From positions 1 through 11,119 of the forward strand of contig CALAYR010000165.1 in the NCBI GenBank assembly GCA_937894805.1: a stretch of DNA of 11,119 bases, read 5' to 3'. Positions 1 through 7,535 of the stretch are shown piece after piece (position 1 is the first letter of the stretch; every line of letters starts with the position of its first letter). This DNA is from an uncultured Acidimicrobiaceae bacterium (GTDB lineage Bacteria; Actinomycetota; Acidimicrobiia; Acidimicrobiales; RAAP-2). The position numbers and the translations under genes were made by a program. A model generated the notes under the pieces. It saw only the letters and a list, made by a program, of their open reading frames with translations, was not told the origin of the DNA and ran no database searches.

Positions 1-107
1 GCCTTATGAAGCTCATCGGCCAGCGCCGCCGCCTCTTGGACTACGTCCAAAAGGGTGACGTTGAGCGTTACCGTACCTTGATCGCCCGTCTCGGCATCCG
101 CCGCTAA
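1..107 (+). CDS. rpsO: 30S ribosomal protein S15, C-terminal end (partial)
   Basis: The reading frame starting at base 3 encodes a 34-residue C-terminal tail beginning LMKLIGQRRRLLDYV and ending ARLGIRR before a TAA at 105-107. This is the characteristic end of S15, the small-subunit protein that binds the 16S rRNA central domain and helps seed platform assembly. The motif GQRRRLLDYL and the final ..LGLRR/LGIRR are conserved throughout bacteria. The 5' part lies outside the window. The next gene is pnp, and rpsO–pnp is a widely conserved pair, which supports the call. Nothing looks truncated other than by the window edge. Confidence 0.96.
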   Translation, partial: LMKLIGQRRRLLDYVQKGDVERYRTLIARLGIRR

Positions 108-117
108 AACGGCGAAC

Positions 118-142
118 TCAGGCACAGTTGGACTGTGCCTGA
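118..142 (+). promoter_or_regulatory. rpsO–pnp intergenic hairpin (processing site or weak terminator)
   Basis: A perfect 10-bp inverted repeat (TCAGGCACAG, loop TTGGA, CTGTGCCTGA) begins 10 bases after the rpsO stop. Only two T residues follow, so it lacks the U-run of an efficient intrinsic terminator. In E. coli the rpsO–pnp gap carries an attenuating terminator and an RNase III-cut stem through which PNPase controls its own mRNA. A similar processing or 3'-protection role here is inference. Confidence 0.6.
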
Positions 143-235
143 TTGAACACTGTCGTCTTCGGATGCCGGTGGAGAAAGCTTCGAGAGTTCTGAGCTTTGC
201 CCACTGGGGTTCGGTTCGACATGTTCGTACCTAAC

Positions 236-247
236 AAAGGAAAAAAC
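236..247 (+). promoter_or_regulatory. pnp ribosome binding site
   Basis: AAAGGA at 236-241 followed by an A-run sits 6-7 bases before ATG 248. This decides the start: an upstream in-frame TTG at 197 has no Shine-Dalgarno sequence and would add 17 residues unlike the PNPase N-terminus. Much of the gene's leader (143-235) shows no other clear element apart from a weak AAAGCT/AGCTTT repeat (175-180 and 193-198). Confidence 0.75.
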
Positions 248-2680
248 ATGACAGACGCAATGCGCGTTTCTAGCCCCATTACTGGGACTGACAAGACCCT
301 GACCTTCGAAACCGGAAAGTTGGCGCAACTCGCCGACGGTGCCGTTACCGCTCGCATTGGCGACACGGTGCTGCTGGCCACCGTTGCGGCGAACCGCAGC
401 GTTCGTGACGGAATCGACTTCTTCCCCTTGACGGTGGACATTGAAGAGCGTTCCTACGCGGCCGGAAAAATCCCGGGTGCGTACTTCCGTCGTGAAGGTA
501 AGCCTTCCGACCAAGCCGTACTCATCTGTCGTTTGATCGACCGTCCACTGCGTCCTTCATTCCCTAAGGGTTTCCGTAACGAAGTCCAGGTCGTTGGCAC
601 CGTCTTCTCGGCCGACCAGGAAAACCCCCACGACGTCTTGGCCATCAATGCCGCTTCGGCTGCCTTGATGATCTCCGGCATCCCCTTCGACGGACCAATT
701 GGTGCCGTTCGTTTGGCCTACAGCACCGACGGTGTCTGGCTGCCCCACCCCACGTTCGCCGAAGGTGACGCTTCGACATTTGAAATCGTCGTTGCCGGTC
801 GCGCTTTGTCCGACTCAGTCGAGACCGACATTGCCATCATGATGGTGGAGGCCGGCGGTACCGAAGGAAGCTTCGAAATGTACGCCGACGGTGCTCCAAA
901 GGTCGACGAAGACGTCCTCGCTGATGGTCTCGAAAAGGCCAAGCTCTGGATCCGTGAATCAATCAATCTCCAGCGCGAAATGGTGAAGATGTACGTCGCC
1001 GAGCGTGGTCCGATTGAGACCATTCCCTACACCGTGTTCCGTGACTACGAAGACGACGTCATGGCTCGCGTGGAGGCCGTTGGTGCCAGCAAGATTGGCG
1101 AAGCTAACCAGTTGACCTCCAAGGCTCCTCGTGCCGAGGCTCTCAGCGCAGCTACTGCCGAAATCGTGGCCGAGTTGACCCCCGAGTTCCTCGACCGTGT
1201 CGGTGAAATCAAGGCTGCCGTTAAGTCGTTGACCAAGAAGGTCGTTCGCCGTCGCATCGTCGATGAAGGTATGCGTATCGACGGTCGTGGTACGGCCGAC
1301 ATTCGTCCCCTTTCGGCCGAAGTCGACCTCTTCCCGATGACGCACGGCTCTGCTCTCTTCCAGCGCGGCGAGACCCAGGTCATCAACGTGACCACCTTGG
1401 GCATGCCACGCATGAAGCAGCAGCTCGACACCATCACGCCTGACGAGTGGCGCCGCTACATGCACCACTACAACTTCCCTCCATACTCGACCGGTGAAAC
1501 TGGCCGTGTTGGTATGCCGAAGCGCCGCGAAATTGGTCACGGCATGCTCGCCGAGCGTGCCCTGATCCCCGTACTGCCTTCGGAAAGCGAATTCGCTTAC
1601 ACGTTGCGCGTGGTCTCGGACATCATGGCCTCCAACGGTTCAACGTCAATGGCTTCAGTCTGTGGTTCATCGTTGTCGCTCATGGCGGCCGGTGTGCCCA
1701 TCAAGGCTCCAGTGGCCGGTATTGCCATGGGGCTGGTCTACGACGGCGGCAAGTACGTCACGTTGACCGACATCCTCGGTGCCGAAGACGCCTTCGGTGA
1801 CATGGACTTCAAGGTGGCCGGTACGACCGACGCCGTAACTGCACTGCAGCTCGACACCAAGATTGACGGCCTGCCCGCCGAAGTCTTGGCCCAAGCGCTG
1901 CACCAGGCCAAGGTTGCTCGTCTCCAGATTCTGGATGTCATCACCGCCACGTTGCCTGAGCCCCGTGCCGAAGTAGCGGCCGTTGCTCCGAAGATCATCA
2001 ACATCGAGATTCCGATCGACAAGATCGGTGAGGTCATTGGGCCAAAGGGCAAGGTCATCAACACCTTGCAGCAAGAGACTGGCGCGGACATTGCCGTAGA
2101 CGACGATGGTGTCGTCGGAACGGTGACCATTGGCGCCAAGGACGGCCGTGCCGTTGCTGAAGCCAAGCGTCGCATTGAGATGATCCTCGACCCCCCGACC
2201 GCTGAAGTTGGCGCGGTGTACCAGGGCAAGGTCGTCAACACGACCAAGTTCGGTGCCTTCGTTTCAATCCTTCCTGGTCGCGATGGTTTGCTCCACATCT
2301 CCAAGATGGCCCCCCTCAACGACGGCAAGCGCATCAACGCCGTCGAGGACGTCTTGAGCTTGGGTCAGGCCGTTGAAGTCAAGGTTGACGACATCGACCC
2401 TCAGGGCAAGGTCAGCCTTTCGTTGGCTGGCGTTGAGTACCCCGAGACGAACGACGACCCTCGCGAGCCCCGCGAGCGTCGTGGTCGCAGCGACCGCAAC
2501 GAGGCTCACGGCGAAACAACCCGCCCAGCCCCTGAGCGCAGCAGCGAGCGTGCCCCTCGTGCCAAGTCTTCTTTTGAAGACAGCTTCGAGCAGGAACTCG
2601 CCAGCGACCTTGGCGACTTGGGTCCTGGTGGCCCATCGCTGAACGATGACAACCGCCCACGTCGGCCACGTCGTCGGTAA
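248..2680 (+). CDS. pnp: Polynucleotide phosphorylase (PNPase)
   Basis: A 810-residue cytoplasmic 3'-to-5' exoribonuclease that uses phosphate to release nucleoside diphosphates; it works in mRNA decay and RNA quality control as a homotrimer. Visible domains in order: first RNase PH-like domain with the RNA-binding FRR loop (residues 80-82, in a GKIPGAYFRREGKPS context); all-helical linker; second RNase PH-like domain with the HYNFPPYSTGETG block and the catalytic cluster D514, D520 and K522 (equivalent to E. coli D486/D492/K494); KH domain with GPKG at 598-601; S1 domain from about 654 to 724. A tail of about 80 residues is first Arg/Glu-rich, then acidic, and ends RRPRRR; it is longer and more charged than the E. 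coli tail. Length and motifs indicate an intact, active enzyme. It follows rpsO and is closed by its own terminator. Confidence 0.98.
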   Translation: MTDAMRVSSPITGTDKTLTFETGKLAQLADGAVTARIGDTVLLATVAANRSVRDGIDFFPLTVDIEERSYAAGKIPGAYFRREGKPSDQAVLICRLIDRPLRPSFPKGFRNEVQVVGTVFSADQENPHDVLAINAASAALMISGIPFDGPIGAVRLAYSTDGVWLPHPTFAEGDASTFEIVVAGRALSDSVETDIAIMMVEAGGTEGSFEMYADGAPKVDEDVLADGLEKAKLWIRESINLQREMVKMYVAERGPIETIPYTVFRDYEDDVMARVEAVGASKIGEANQLTSKAPRAEALSAATAEIVAELTPEFLDRVGEIKAAVKSLTKKVVRRRIVDEGMRIDGRGTADIRPLSAEVDLFPMTHGSALFQRGETQVINVTTLGMPRMKQQLDTITPDEWRRYMHHYNFPPYSTGETGRVGMPKRREIGHGMLAERALIPVLPSESEFAYTLRVVSDIMASNGSTSMASVCGSSLSLMAAGVPIKAPVAGIAMGLVYDGGKYVTLTDILGAEDAFGDMDFKVAGTTDAVTALQLDTKIDGLPAEVLAQALHQAKVARLQILDVITATLPEPRAEVAAVAPKIINIEIPIDKIGEVIGPKGKVINTLQQETGADIAVDDDGVVGTVTIGAKDGRAVAEAKRRIEMILDPPTAEVGAVYQGKVVNTTKFGAFVSILPGRDGLLHISKMAPLNDGKRINAVEDVLSLGQAVEVKVDDIDPQGKVSLSLAGVEYPETNDDPREPRERRGRSDRNEAHGETTRPAPERSSERAPRAKSSFEDSFEQELASDLGDLGPGGPSLNDDNRPRRPRRR

Positions 2681-2695
2681 TACGAACTAGGAATT

Positions 2696-2735
2696 AGCCC
2701 TCCTCGCTGAAGCAATTCGGCGGGGAGGGCTTTTT
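2696..2735 (+). terminator. Intrinsic terminator of rpsO–pnp
   Basis: A 16-bp stem (2696-2711 with 2716-2731, including two G·U pairs) is capped by a GCAA tetraloop of the stable GNRA class. A run of T residues (2731-2735) and a further pyrimidine-rich stretch follow. It starts 15 bases after the pnp stop, so it should end the rpsO–pnp transcript and separate it from the YfhO-type gene. Confidence 0.92.
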
Positions 2736-2741
2736 CTCTTC

Positions 2742-2753
2742 TAGCCTCTCGTT
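2742..2753 (+). promoter_or_regulatory. Candidate -10 box for a leaderless YfhO–dapB–tetR transcript
   Basis: TAGCCT occupies -12 to -7 relative to GTG 2754, the geometry expected when transcription starts on the initiation codon itself. No Shine-Dalgarno sequence is present before this GTG. The -35 region would fall inside the terminator stem and shows no TTGACA-like hexamer, so this promoter is weaker evidence than the dapA one. Confidence 0.4.
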
Positions 2754-5480
2754 GTGTCTACTTCGCCAACAACCACCGCTTGGTGGAGACCATTAGGTCA
2801 ATCGGATCGGCGTGCACTCTGGGCGCTCGTCATTGTGCCCATAGTGATGTTTGCCCTGCCGAGCCTCTTTGGCTTTCCGGCGATTACGCAGGACAACCAA
2901 ATTCAGAACTTTCCGCTGCGAGTGCTCTCGGGGGAGCAGCTCCGTACGTTGCACCTGCCTCTCTTTAATGCCCTCGCCAATTCCGGAACGCCGCTTCTCG
3001 GAGGCATGAATAGCGGCTCGCTCTACCCGCTTACCGTTCTCTTTGCCGTTCTGCCCGCCCTCGTGGCGTGGGCCATCAATGTGGTCGCCGTGTACGTCTC
3101 GGCCGGAGTTGGTGTTTACGCCCTCTTGCGGTGGATGCGACTGCGCCCCAGTGCCGCCTTCTTTGCGGCCATCATCTACACCTACTCGGGGGCCATGCTC
3201 GGACAGATTGTCCACCTCGCGGTAGTCCAGGGATTCGCCCTTCTGCCATGGATGGTTTTGATTCAGTTACATCTCTCTCGAGTGCTTCAGCAAACCACTC
3301 GCGGAGCCTCACTCAAGGCCCGATGGATGCCAGCGCTACCGAGCGTGGCCGGCCTAGGCGTCATATGGGGTTTGACGTTTCTTACTGGTGAGCCGCGATC
3401 GATTGCCGAGTTGGAACTACTGGCCCTCATCGTCATTGGCACCGAGATGGTCCTCCATAACGGCACGGCCCGGGCTTCATGGATGGGCCGTCTACGAATC
3501 CTCGTCGCCAACGGCGCGGGTCTCGTTTGGGGCGTGGCCCTGGGGCTCGTGCAGATGTTGCCAGGATGGGCCTTTATCGGTCAATCGCAACGGGCCGACA
3601 TCTCCTACTGGTTCTTTGGCAGTGGATCGCTGCAACCCAAGTGGACCGTGCTCATGTTGGCACCCGAGAGTTTTGGCGGCAACTCGGCCTTAGGGGTCTC
3701 GCATTTCTTCATGCACTACAACTTGGCCGAAGTTTCGGGCTACGTCGGGGTTGTTGCGCTTACGGGCGTCGCGGCCTTCTTCGCTCAACTAACCCGCCGT
3801 GGCTGGGTGGGGGAGCACCGAGTCTTTACGGTCTTCGGCGTGATGGTGGTCGTAGGGCTGCTCGCTACCTGGGGGAGCTACACGCCGCTCGGCCATTTCT
3901 TTCACGAGATTCCGATGTTTGGCCGCACACGACTCCAAAGTCGAAACATCATCATTGTGGACCTCGCCGCCGCAGTTCTGCTCGGCTGGTGGATGGACGC
4001 CATGACGTCGGGTCGGCGCCGAGAAGCGGCCGTCGAGGGAGTGCGCCGTTTCATCACGTCGATTCCGGCCGTGGCTGTGCTGGCATGGTCGGTAGCCATG
4101 ATTGTGGCCTATCGCCCCATTCTCGAGTTCATGGACGCAACACCGGCCGCGGCGGCCAACGGTTCATCACTGCGTTGGCCCATGGCCGTCCACGCACTCT
4201 TGGCGATCGGTGTGCTCTTTGTTATTGCGCGCTCACCGCTTCGGGTGAAGCCCCGTCGATGGCTCATTGCCATCATGATGATGGATCTCGTACTCCTCAC
4301 CGCACTCGGATCACTTAGCTACAGCCACAATGACGGCAATATAGAACCCTCGCCGAACGTCATGTCCGCGTTGCCTGGTGGTCACCCGGGCCGCATGGCG
4401 ATCCTCGACAGCGGTTTGAGCGACTTCTCGACTTTCGTCAAACTCGGTGCGCCGAATCTCAACGTCTTCACCAAACAGCCGAGTGTTCAGGGTTACGGTT
4501 CGCTCATCGGCGAGTACTACGGCAACGCCACCGGGACGCACCCTCTACTCGGTCTAGATGCCTGCCAACTCGGGCGTGGTCGGTTCGCGCAGCTAAATCT
4601 GCAAACCATTCTCGCGAGCGCCTCTTCGCTCACGGAGCCTGGCGGTAGCCGCTTCGAGCTTTGGGCCTGCACTGGCGCAAATCGTAAATCTACTGAGACG
4701 TCACGTTATTTCGGAAGAGCCCTAGAGGTTCGTTCAATAAATTTCAATTCCGGCATTCCTGATGCTCTCTTCTACGTGACTTTGCATCGAACGGCCACAG
4801 GGCTCGGCAGTTCCGAAATGACACCACTGACCGCGGTAGTCCATAGCGACAGTACGGGCAGGGTCGCACTTGCACTAGATGGCGCCCTCGCTTGTAACAC
4901 CTGCACTGGGATTACCGTGTCCTCATCTCCGCCCAATTCCCCCTTCGCCAGTCGACTGTTTTCAGTACGGGAATTCACAATCTTCACTTTCAACGCGCGA
5001 GCATCGACGTTTGATGTTCTTTCCGTCAACGAGCCGTATCAAATCGCACTTCAGGACGCTGGCTTTACCTACAGCGGCACTCGAGATGGTTACGCGGTGT
5101 TTCATAACAGCGCCTCGGGTCCATTCACCGCGTCGCCAAAAGTTCCCGTGACGAATCGTGTGGTGAAGATCTGGGGCGATGAATGGATTACTGTCGAAGG
5201 TGGTAGTCAAGAAGTCGCCCTTGTCCGCTCCTCAGCCTGGCTCCCCGGGTGGCGAGCCACGGCGGTCAATGAATCGACTGGCGAAACTAAGTCGCTGATC
5301 GTGAAGCGGCACGACCTCGTTCAAGCCGTGACGATTCCACCGGGCACCTGGCGTGTTCATTTTCATTATCACGCACCCTTTATCGGCGTTGGCTTGATCA
5401 GCAGCGCAATAGGCGTAGCGCTCCTAGGCATGACTTTGGTGGTGTTGCGGAGGCAGAGAAAGCCTCAAGCCGAGGGGTAG
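2754..5480 (+). CDS. YfhO-family integral membrane protein
   Basis: A 908-residue polytopic membrane protein. The N-terminal part (about residues 20-523) is a series of hydrophobic segments; the first (about 20-41) is followed by an outside loop with TQDNQIQNFPLR (D48) and then LPLFNALANSGTPLLGGMN, a pattern typical of YfhO proteins and GT-C-like glycosyltransferase folds. A soluble, presumably extracytoplasmic region (about 525-875) follows, ending in the family's signature of a WLPGWRA motif, a short Val/His strand segment and PPGTWRVHFHYHAP, then one last membrane helix (about 877-898) and a basic tail RRQRK. B. subtilis YfhO is linked to glycosylation of lipoteichoic acid; the substrate here is unknown, but attaching sugars to an envelope polymer is a fair inference. 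The GTG start is chosen because it precedes the first membrane helix and follows a leaderless-type -10 box. The gene ends 9 bases before dapB, so the two are probably co-transcribed. Confidence 0.85.
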   Translation: MSTSPTTTAWWRPLGQSDRRALWALVIVPIVMFALPSLFGFPAITQDNQIQNFPLRVLSGEQLRTLHLPLFNALANSGTPLLGGMNSGSLYPLTVLFAVLPALVAWAINVVAVYVSAGVGVYALLRWMRLRPSAAFFAAIIYTYSGAMLGQIVHLAVVQGFALLPWMVLIQLHLSRVLQQTTRGASLKARWMPALPSVAGLGVIWGLTFLTGEPRSIAELELLALIVIGTEMVLHNGTARASWMGRLRILVANGAGLVWGVALGLVQMLPGWAFIGQSQRADISYWFFGSGSLQPKWTVLMLAPESFGGNSALGVSHFFMHYNLAEVSGYVGVVALTGVAAFFAQLTRRGWVGEHRVFTVFGVMVVVGLLATWGSYTPLGHFFHEIPMFGRTRLQSRNIIIVDLAAAVLLGWWMDAMTSGRRREAAVEGVRRFITSIPAVAVLAWSVAMIVAYRPILEFMDATPAAAANGSSLRWPMAVHALLAIGVLFVIARSPLRVKPRRWLIAIMMMDLVLLTALGSLSYSHNDGNIEPSPNVMSALPGGHPGRMAILDSGLSDFSTFVKLGAPNLNVFTKQPSVQGYGSLIGEYYGNATGTHPLLGLDACQLGRGRFAQLNLQTILASASSLTEPGGSRFELWACTGANRKSTETSRYFGRALEVRSINFNSGIPDALFYVTLHRTATGLGSSEMTPLTAVVHSDSTGRVALALDGALACNTCTGITVSSSPPNSPFASRLFSVREFTIFTFNARASTFDVLSVNEPYQIALQDAGFTYSGTRDGYAVFHNSASGPFTASPKVPVTNRVVKIWGDEWITVEGGSQEVALVRSSAWLPGWRATAVNESTGETKSLIVKRHDLVQAVTIPPGTWRVHFHYHAPFIGVGLISSAIGVALLGMTLVVLRRQRKPQAEG

Positions 5481-5489
5481 GGTTTCACC
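5479..5489 (+). promoter_or_regulatory. dapB ribosome binding site
   Basis: AGGG (5479-5482) lies 7 bases before ATG 5490 and overlaps the stop codon of the preceding gene, with a second G-run at 5474-5477. This favours translation of dapB from the same mRNA as the YfhO-type gene. Confidence 0.55.
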
Positions 5490-6260
5490 ATGGCAAACGT
5501 GGTAGTAGTTGGCGGTGCGGGGCGAATGGGTCAGACCGTTGCTCGGGCTATTGCGGAGACCGAAGATCTCTCCCTCGTTGGACTCGTCGATGTACGTGAG
5601 CCGGCCGACCTCTTTGGCGCTCAATACAAGGGCGCACTGGGTGACTTTGACCCGACTGATGTGGACGTCGTAGTCGACTTCTCGACGCTCGATACGGCTC
5701 GGGAATCGATTCTTTGGTGCATCAGAAACCAGCGCCATGCCGTGGTCGGCACCACCGGCTTTACGCCACATGAACTAGAAGAGATGGAAGCCGGGATTAA
5801 GGGCTCATCCGGAGTCGTTATCGCCGCCAACTTTGCCGTTGGTGCCGTACTCCTCCAGCGCTTCGCCAAGTTGGCTGCACCGTTCTTTACGAGAGTGGAA
5901 CTCATTGAGTACCACCACGATCAAAAAGTTGATGCCCCGTCCGGTACGGCTCTCGAGACGGCTCGAGTTATCCGTGAGGCCCGCGCCGAAGCCGGAGTTG
6001 TCACGCCGCCGGAGCCCACGACACTCGAAACGCTCCCGGGATCGCGTGGCGCGGACTACGGCGACGGCATAGCTATTCACGCCGTGCGGTTGCCCGGACT
6101 CGTGGCACACCAGGAAGTCATCTTTGGTCGCGAGGGCGAAGGTCTGACCATTCGTCACGACGCCTACGATCGCTCAAGCTTCGGGGCCGGCGTCGTGCTG
6201 GCCGTTCGTAAAGTGCAGAGCAAGCCTGGACTCACGATCGGTCTCGACCCGCTGCTGTGA
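5490..6260 (+). CDS. dapB: 4-hydroxy-tetrahydrodipicolinate reductase
   Basis: A 256-residue cytoplasmic enzyme that reduces 4-hydroxy-tetrahydrodipicolinate (made by DapA) to tetrahydrodipicolinate with NAD(P)H, on the route to diaminopimelate and lysine. The N-terminus carries the Rossmann dinucleotide-binding loop GGAGRMG (8-14). The signature YHHDQKVDAPSGT (141-153) holds the catalytic His pair (142-143), Lys146 and the substrate-binding SGT. A C-terminal LPGLVAHQEVIFG block completes the fold. Length fits the family (mycobacterial DapB is about 245 residues, E. coli 273). It lies 9 bases after the YfhO-type gene and its TGA overlaps the GTG of the regulator gene, so it is the middle gene of a likely operon. 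Intact and presumably active. Confidence 0.97.
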   Translation: MANVVVVGGAGRMGQTVARAIAETEDLSLVGLVDVREPADLFGAQYKGALGDFDPTDVDVVVDFSTLDTARESILWCIRNQRHAVVGTTGFTPHELEEMEAGIKGSSGVVIAANFAVGAVLLQRFAKLAAPFFTRVELIEYHHDQKVDAPSGTALETARVIREARAEAGVVTPPEPTTLETLPGSRGADYGDGIAIHAVRLPGLVAHQEVIFGREGEGLTIRHDAYDRSSFGAGVVLAVRKVQSKPGLTIGLDPLL

Positions 6261-7438
6261 GCACTTCGCCACCCGACGTTGTAGAGCAGATCCTTCAGGC
6301 GGCCAGCCGCACCCTGGCCCTTTATGGCGTGAAGGGGACCTCGGCAAGTTCGATTGCCAAGCAGTCAGGTGTCGCGCGCTCGACGGTCTACCGGCTGTTT
6401 TCAACCAAGCAAGAGATTATGAACGCGATGGTGGAGTACGAGTTCCGCCGCTTTTTCGACGAGCTCTATGGCGTCGTCGGACGACTTAAGACAATTGAAG
6501 CCGTAATGGAACAAGGTCTGATGTTTGCCCACGCCGCAGTCGAACACCACTTCTTGCTCCAGGCAATTCTCCGAGATGACCCCAGTGTTCTCGAGCCGGC
6601 CTTAAGTACTTCGGCTACCTCGATTGAACCAGTCATTGCTGAAATATTCCGTCCGTATTTGCCTGTAACAAAGGACATCGACGAACATCTCGAGTTTCTT
6701 GCGAGGATGGGTTTGGGTTACATCGCCACACAGGGGCGCTGGAACTTTGAGAAGAAGGCCGATGTTCGTTCGGTAGTCGCCGTGGAGCTTCTCTCGGGAG
6801 TACGCACACCGGCAATGAAGATTGCTCCGGCCAAGGTTGCACCATTGGTCGAAGTTACCGACACATCGCTGCGCACCCAAATTGTTGACGCAGCTTTGGC
6901 AGAAATCAGCGCTGGTCACTATCAAGATCTCTCTATCGATCGGATTGTTGATCGGGTCGAAGGTTCGCGCTCCACCATCTACCGCATGGTTCCGGGTGGC
7001 AACCAGGCACTGTTGGATATGTGCGCCGAACGTGAAGCCTCACGTTTCTATTCGGCCGTCACCTCGGCCATTTCCAATGAGAGCGAACTGCACCGCGGCG
7101 TACTCGCGGGCCTCACAACGGTTTGGTATCACCTAGAGCAGCATCAAGCGCTGCGTGTGGTTATGCAGACCAATCCCGAGTACCTCTACAACCGACTGCG
7201 CTTTAACGAGGCGTCGGCCACCTACGGGGCGGCCTCACTGGCCGTTCAGCCACTGCTGCGGCGCTGGCTCTCGTGGGAGCAAGCAAGCCGATTGGCCGAG
7301 TGGCTTGTTCGCGTGATTGTTGCCTACTGGACGAATCCGGCTTCGTATCTCGATCTCTCTAGTCCCGTATCGGTAGCGAAGTTCTACGGTCGCCACATGG
7401 CGGCAGGGGTCGCCGCAATCGCTGAAGGCTCCAGTTAG
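6257..7438 (+). CDS. Tandem (double) TetR-type transcriptional regulator
   Basis: A 393-residue protein, about twice the usual 190-220 residues of TetR regulators. It has two TetR-like DNA-binding units in one chain. Unit 1 (about residues 8-55) has the helix-turn-helix TSASSIAKQSGVARSTVYRLF; unit 2 (about 205-255) has LSIDRIVDRVEGSRSTIYRM. Each is followed by a helical region of about 130-150 residues where TetR proteins bind ligand and dimerise (about 56-195 and 256-393). The shared (A/S)RSTVYR or SRSTIYR block indicates internal duplication or fusion, well diverged. The start is GTG within a GTGA overlap with the dapB stop, so translation is probably coupled. The reading frame is open throughout, so this is not a frame-error join of two genes. 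The ligand and targets are not evident; the dapA promoter region just downstream contains candidate operators. It may be autoregulatory and control dapB, dapA or the envelope gene. Confidence 0.85.
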   Translation: MSTSPPDVVEQILQAASRTLALYGVKGTSASSIAKQSGVARSTVYRLFSTKQEIMNAMVEYEFRRFFDELYGVVGRLKTIEAVMEQGLMFAHAAVEHHFLLQAILRDDPSVLEPALSTSATSIEPVIAEIFRPYLPVTKDIDEHLEFLARMGLGYIATQGRWNFEKKADVRSVVAVELLSGVRTPAMKIAPAKVAPLVEVTDTSLRTQIVDAALAEISAGHYQDLSIDRIVDRVEGSRSTIYRMVPGGNQALLDMCAEREASRFYSAVTSAISNESELHRGVLAGLTTVWYHLEQHQALRVVMQTNPEYLYNRLRFNEASATYGAASLAVQPLLRRWLSWEQASRLAEWLVRVIVAYWTNPASYLDLSSPVSVAKFYGRHMAAGVAAIAEGSS

Positions 7439-7439
7439 C

Positions 7440-7453
7440 CGACGCATGCGTCG
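7440..7453. promoter_or_regulatory. 14-bp perfect palindrome, candidate operator
   Basis: CGACGCATGCGTCG is a perfect dyad located two bases after the regulator's stop codon and about 100 bp before dapA. Perfect dyads of this size are typical of TetR-family operators. As RNA its arms would leave almost no loop, so a DNA site is more likely than a terminator, and no T-run follows. Its arms (ACGC/GCGT) recur in the second dyad at 7536-7548. Confidence 0.4.
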
Positions 7454-7475
7454 TTCGACCGAAGGTTGTCCTGGG

Positions 7476-7501
7476 AGAGCCGATGGTCGACGGACGGCTC
7501 T
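7476..7501. repeat. 7-bp inverted repeat in the tetR–dapA gap
   Basis: AGAGCCG (7476-7482) and CGGCTCT (7495-7501) flank a 12-base spacer that itself contains the palindrome GTCGAC. No T-run follows, so it is not a convincing intrinsic terminator. It could be a leader stem of an upstream transcript or a protein site; no function can be assigned from sequence. Confidence 0.35.
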
Positions 7502-7535
7502 GGTGACTGCTGGTGGTCATCTCCTGCTCCCGCTA

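Noticed and set aside
209..227. GTTCG repeated three times in the pnp leader, looking like a LexA box
   Set aside because: The copies are direct repeats (GTTCG-GTTCG-ACAT-GTTCG); the left arm is not CGAAC, so it lacks the dyad a LexA site needs.
197..247. TTG 197 as the start of pnp with a 17-residue extension
   Set aside because: No Shine-Dalgarno sequence before it, whereas AAAGGA stands at proper distance before ATG 248, and the extension is unlike PNPase N-termini.
959..1540. Long minus-strand open frames within pnp and other genes
   Set aside because: They lie opposite strongly conserved coding sequence, show no recognizable motifs and reflect GC-rich codon usage of the real gene.
3479..4318. 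279-codon plus-strand open frame inside the YfhO-type gene
   Set aside because: Its translation is Arg/Gly/His-rich low-quality sequence, while the overlapping frame has the clear multi-helix membrane pattern.
6257..7438. Two separate tetR genes joined by sequence error
   Set aside because: The frame is continuous, with a linker and no stop, start or Shine-Dalgarno sequence near the junction at about residue 200.
7476..7501. Intrinsic terminator for the dapB–tetR operon
   Set aside because: The 7-bp stem has a 12-base loop and no T-run afterwards, so it is recorded only as an inverted repeat.
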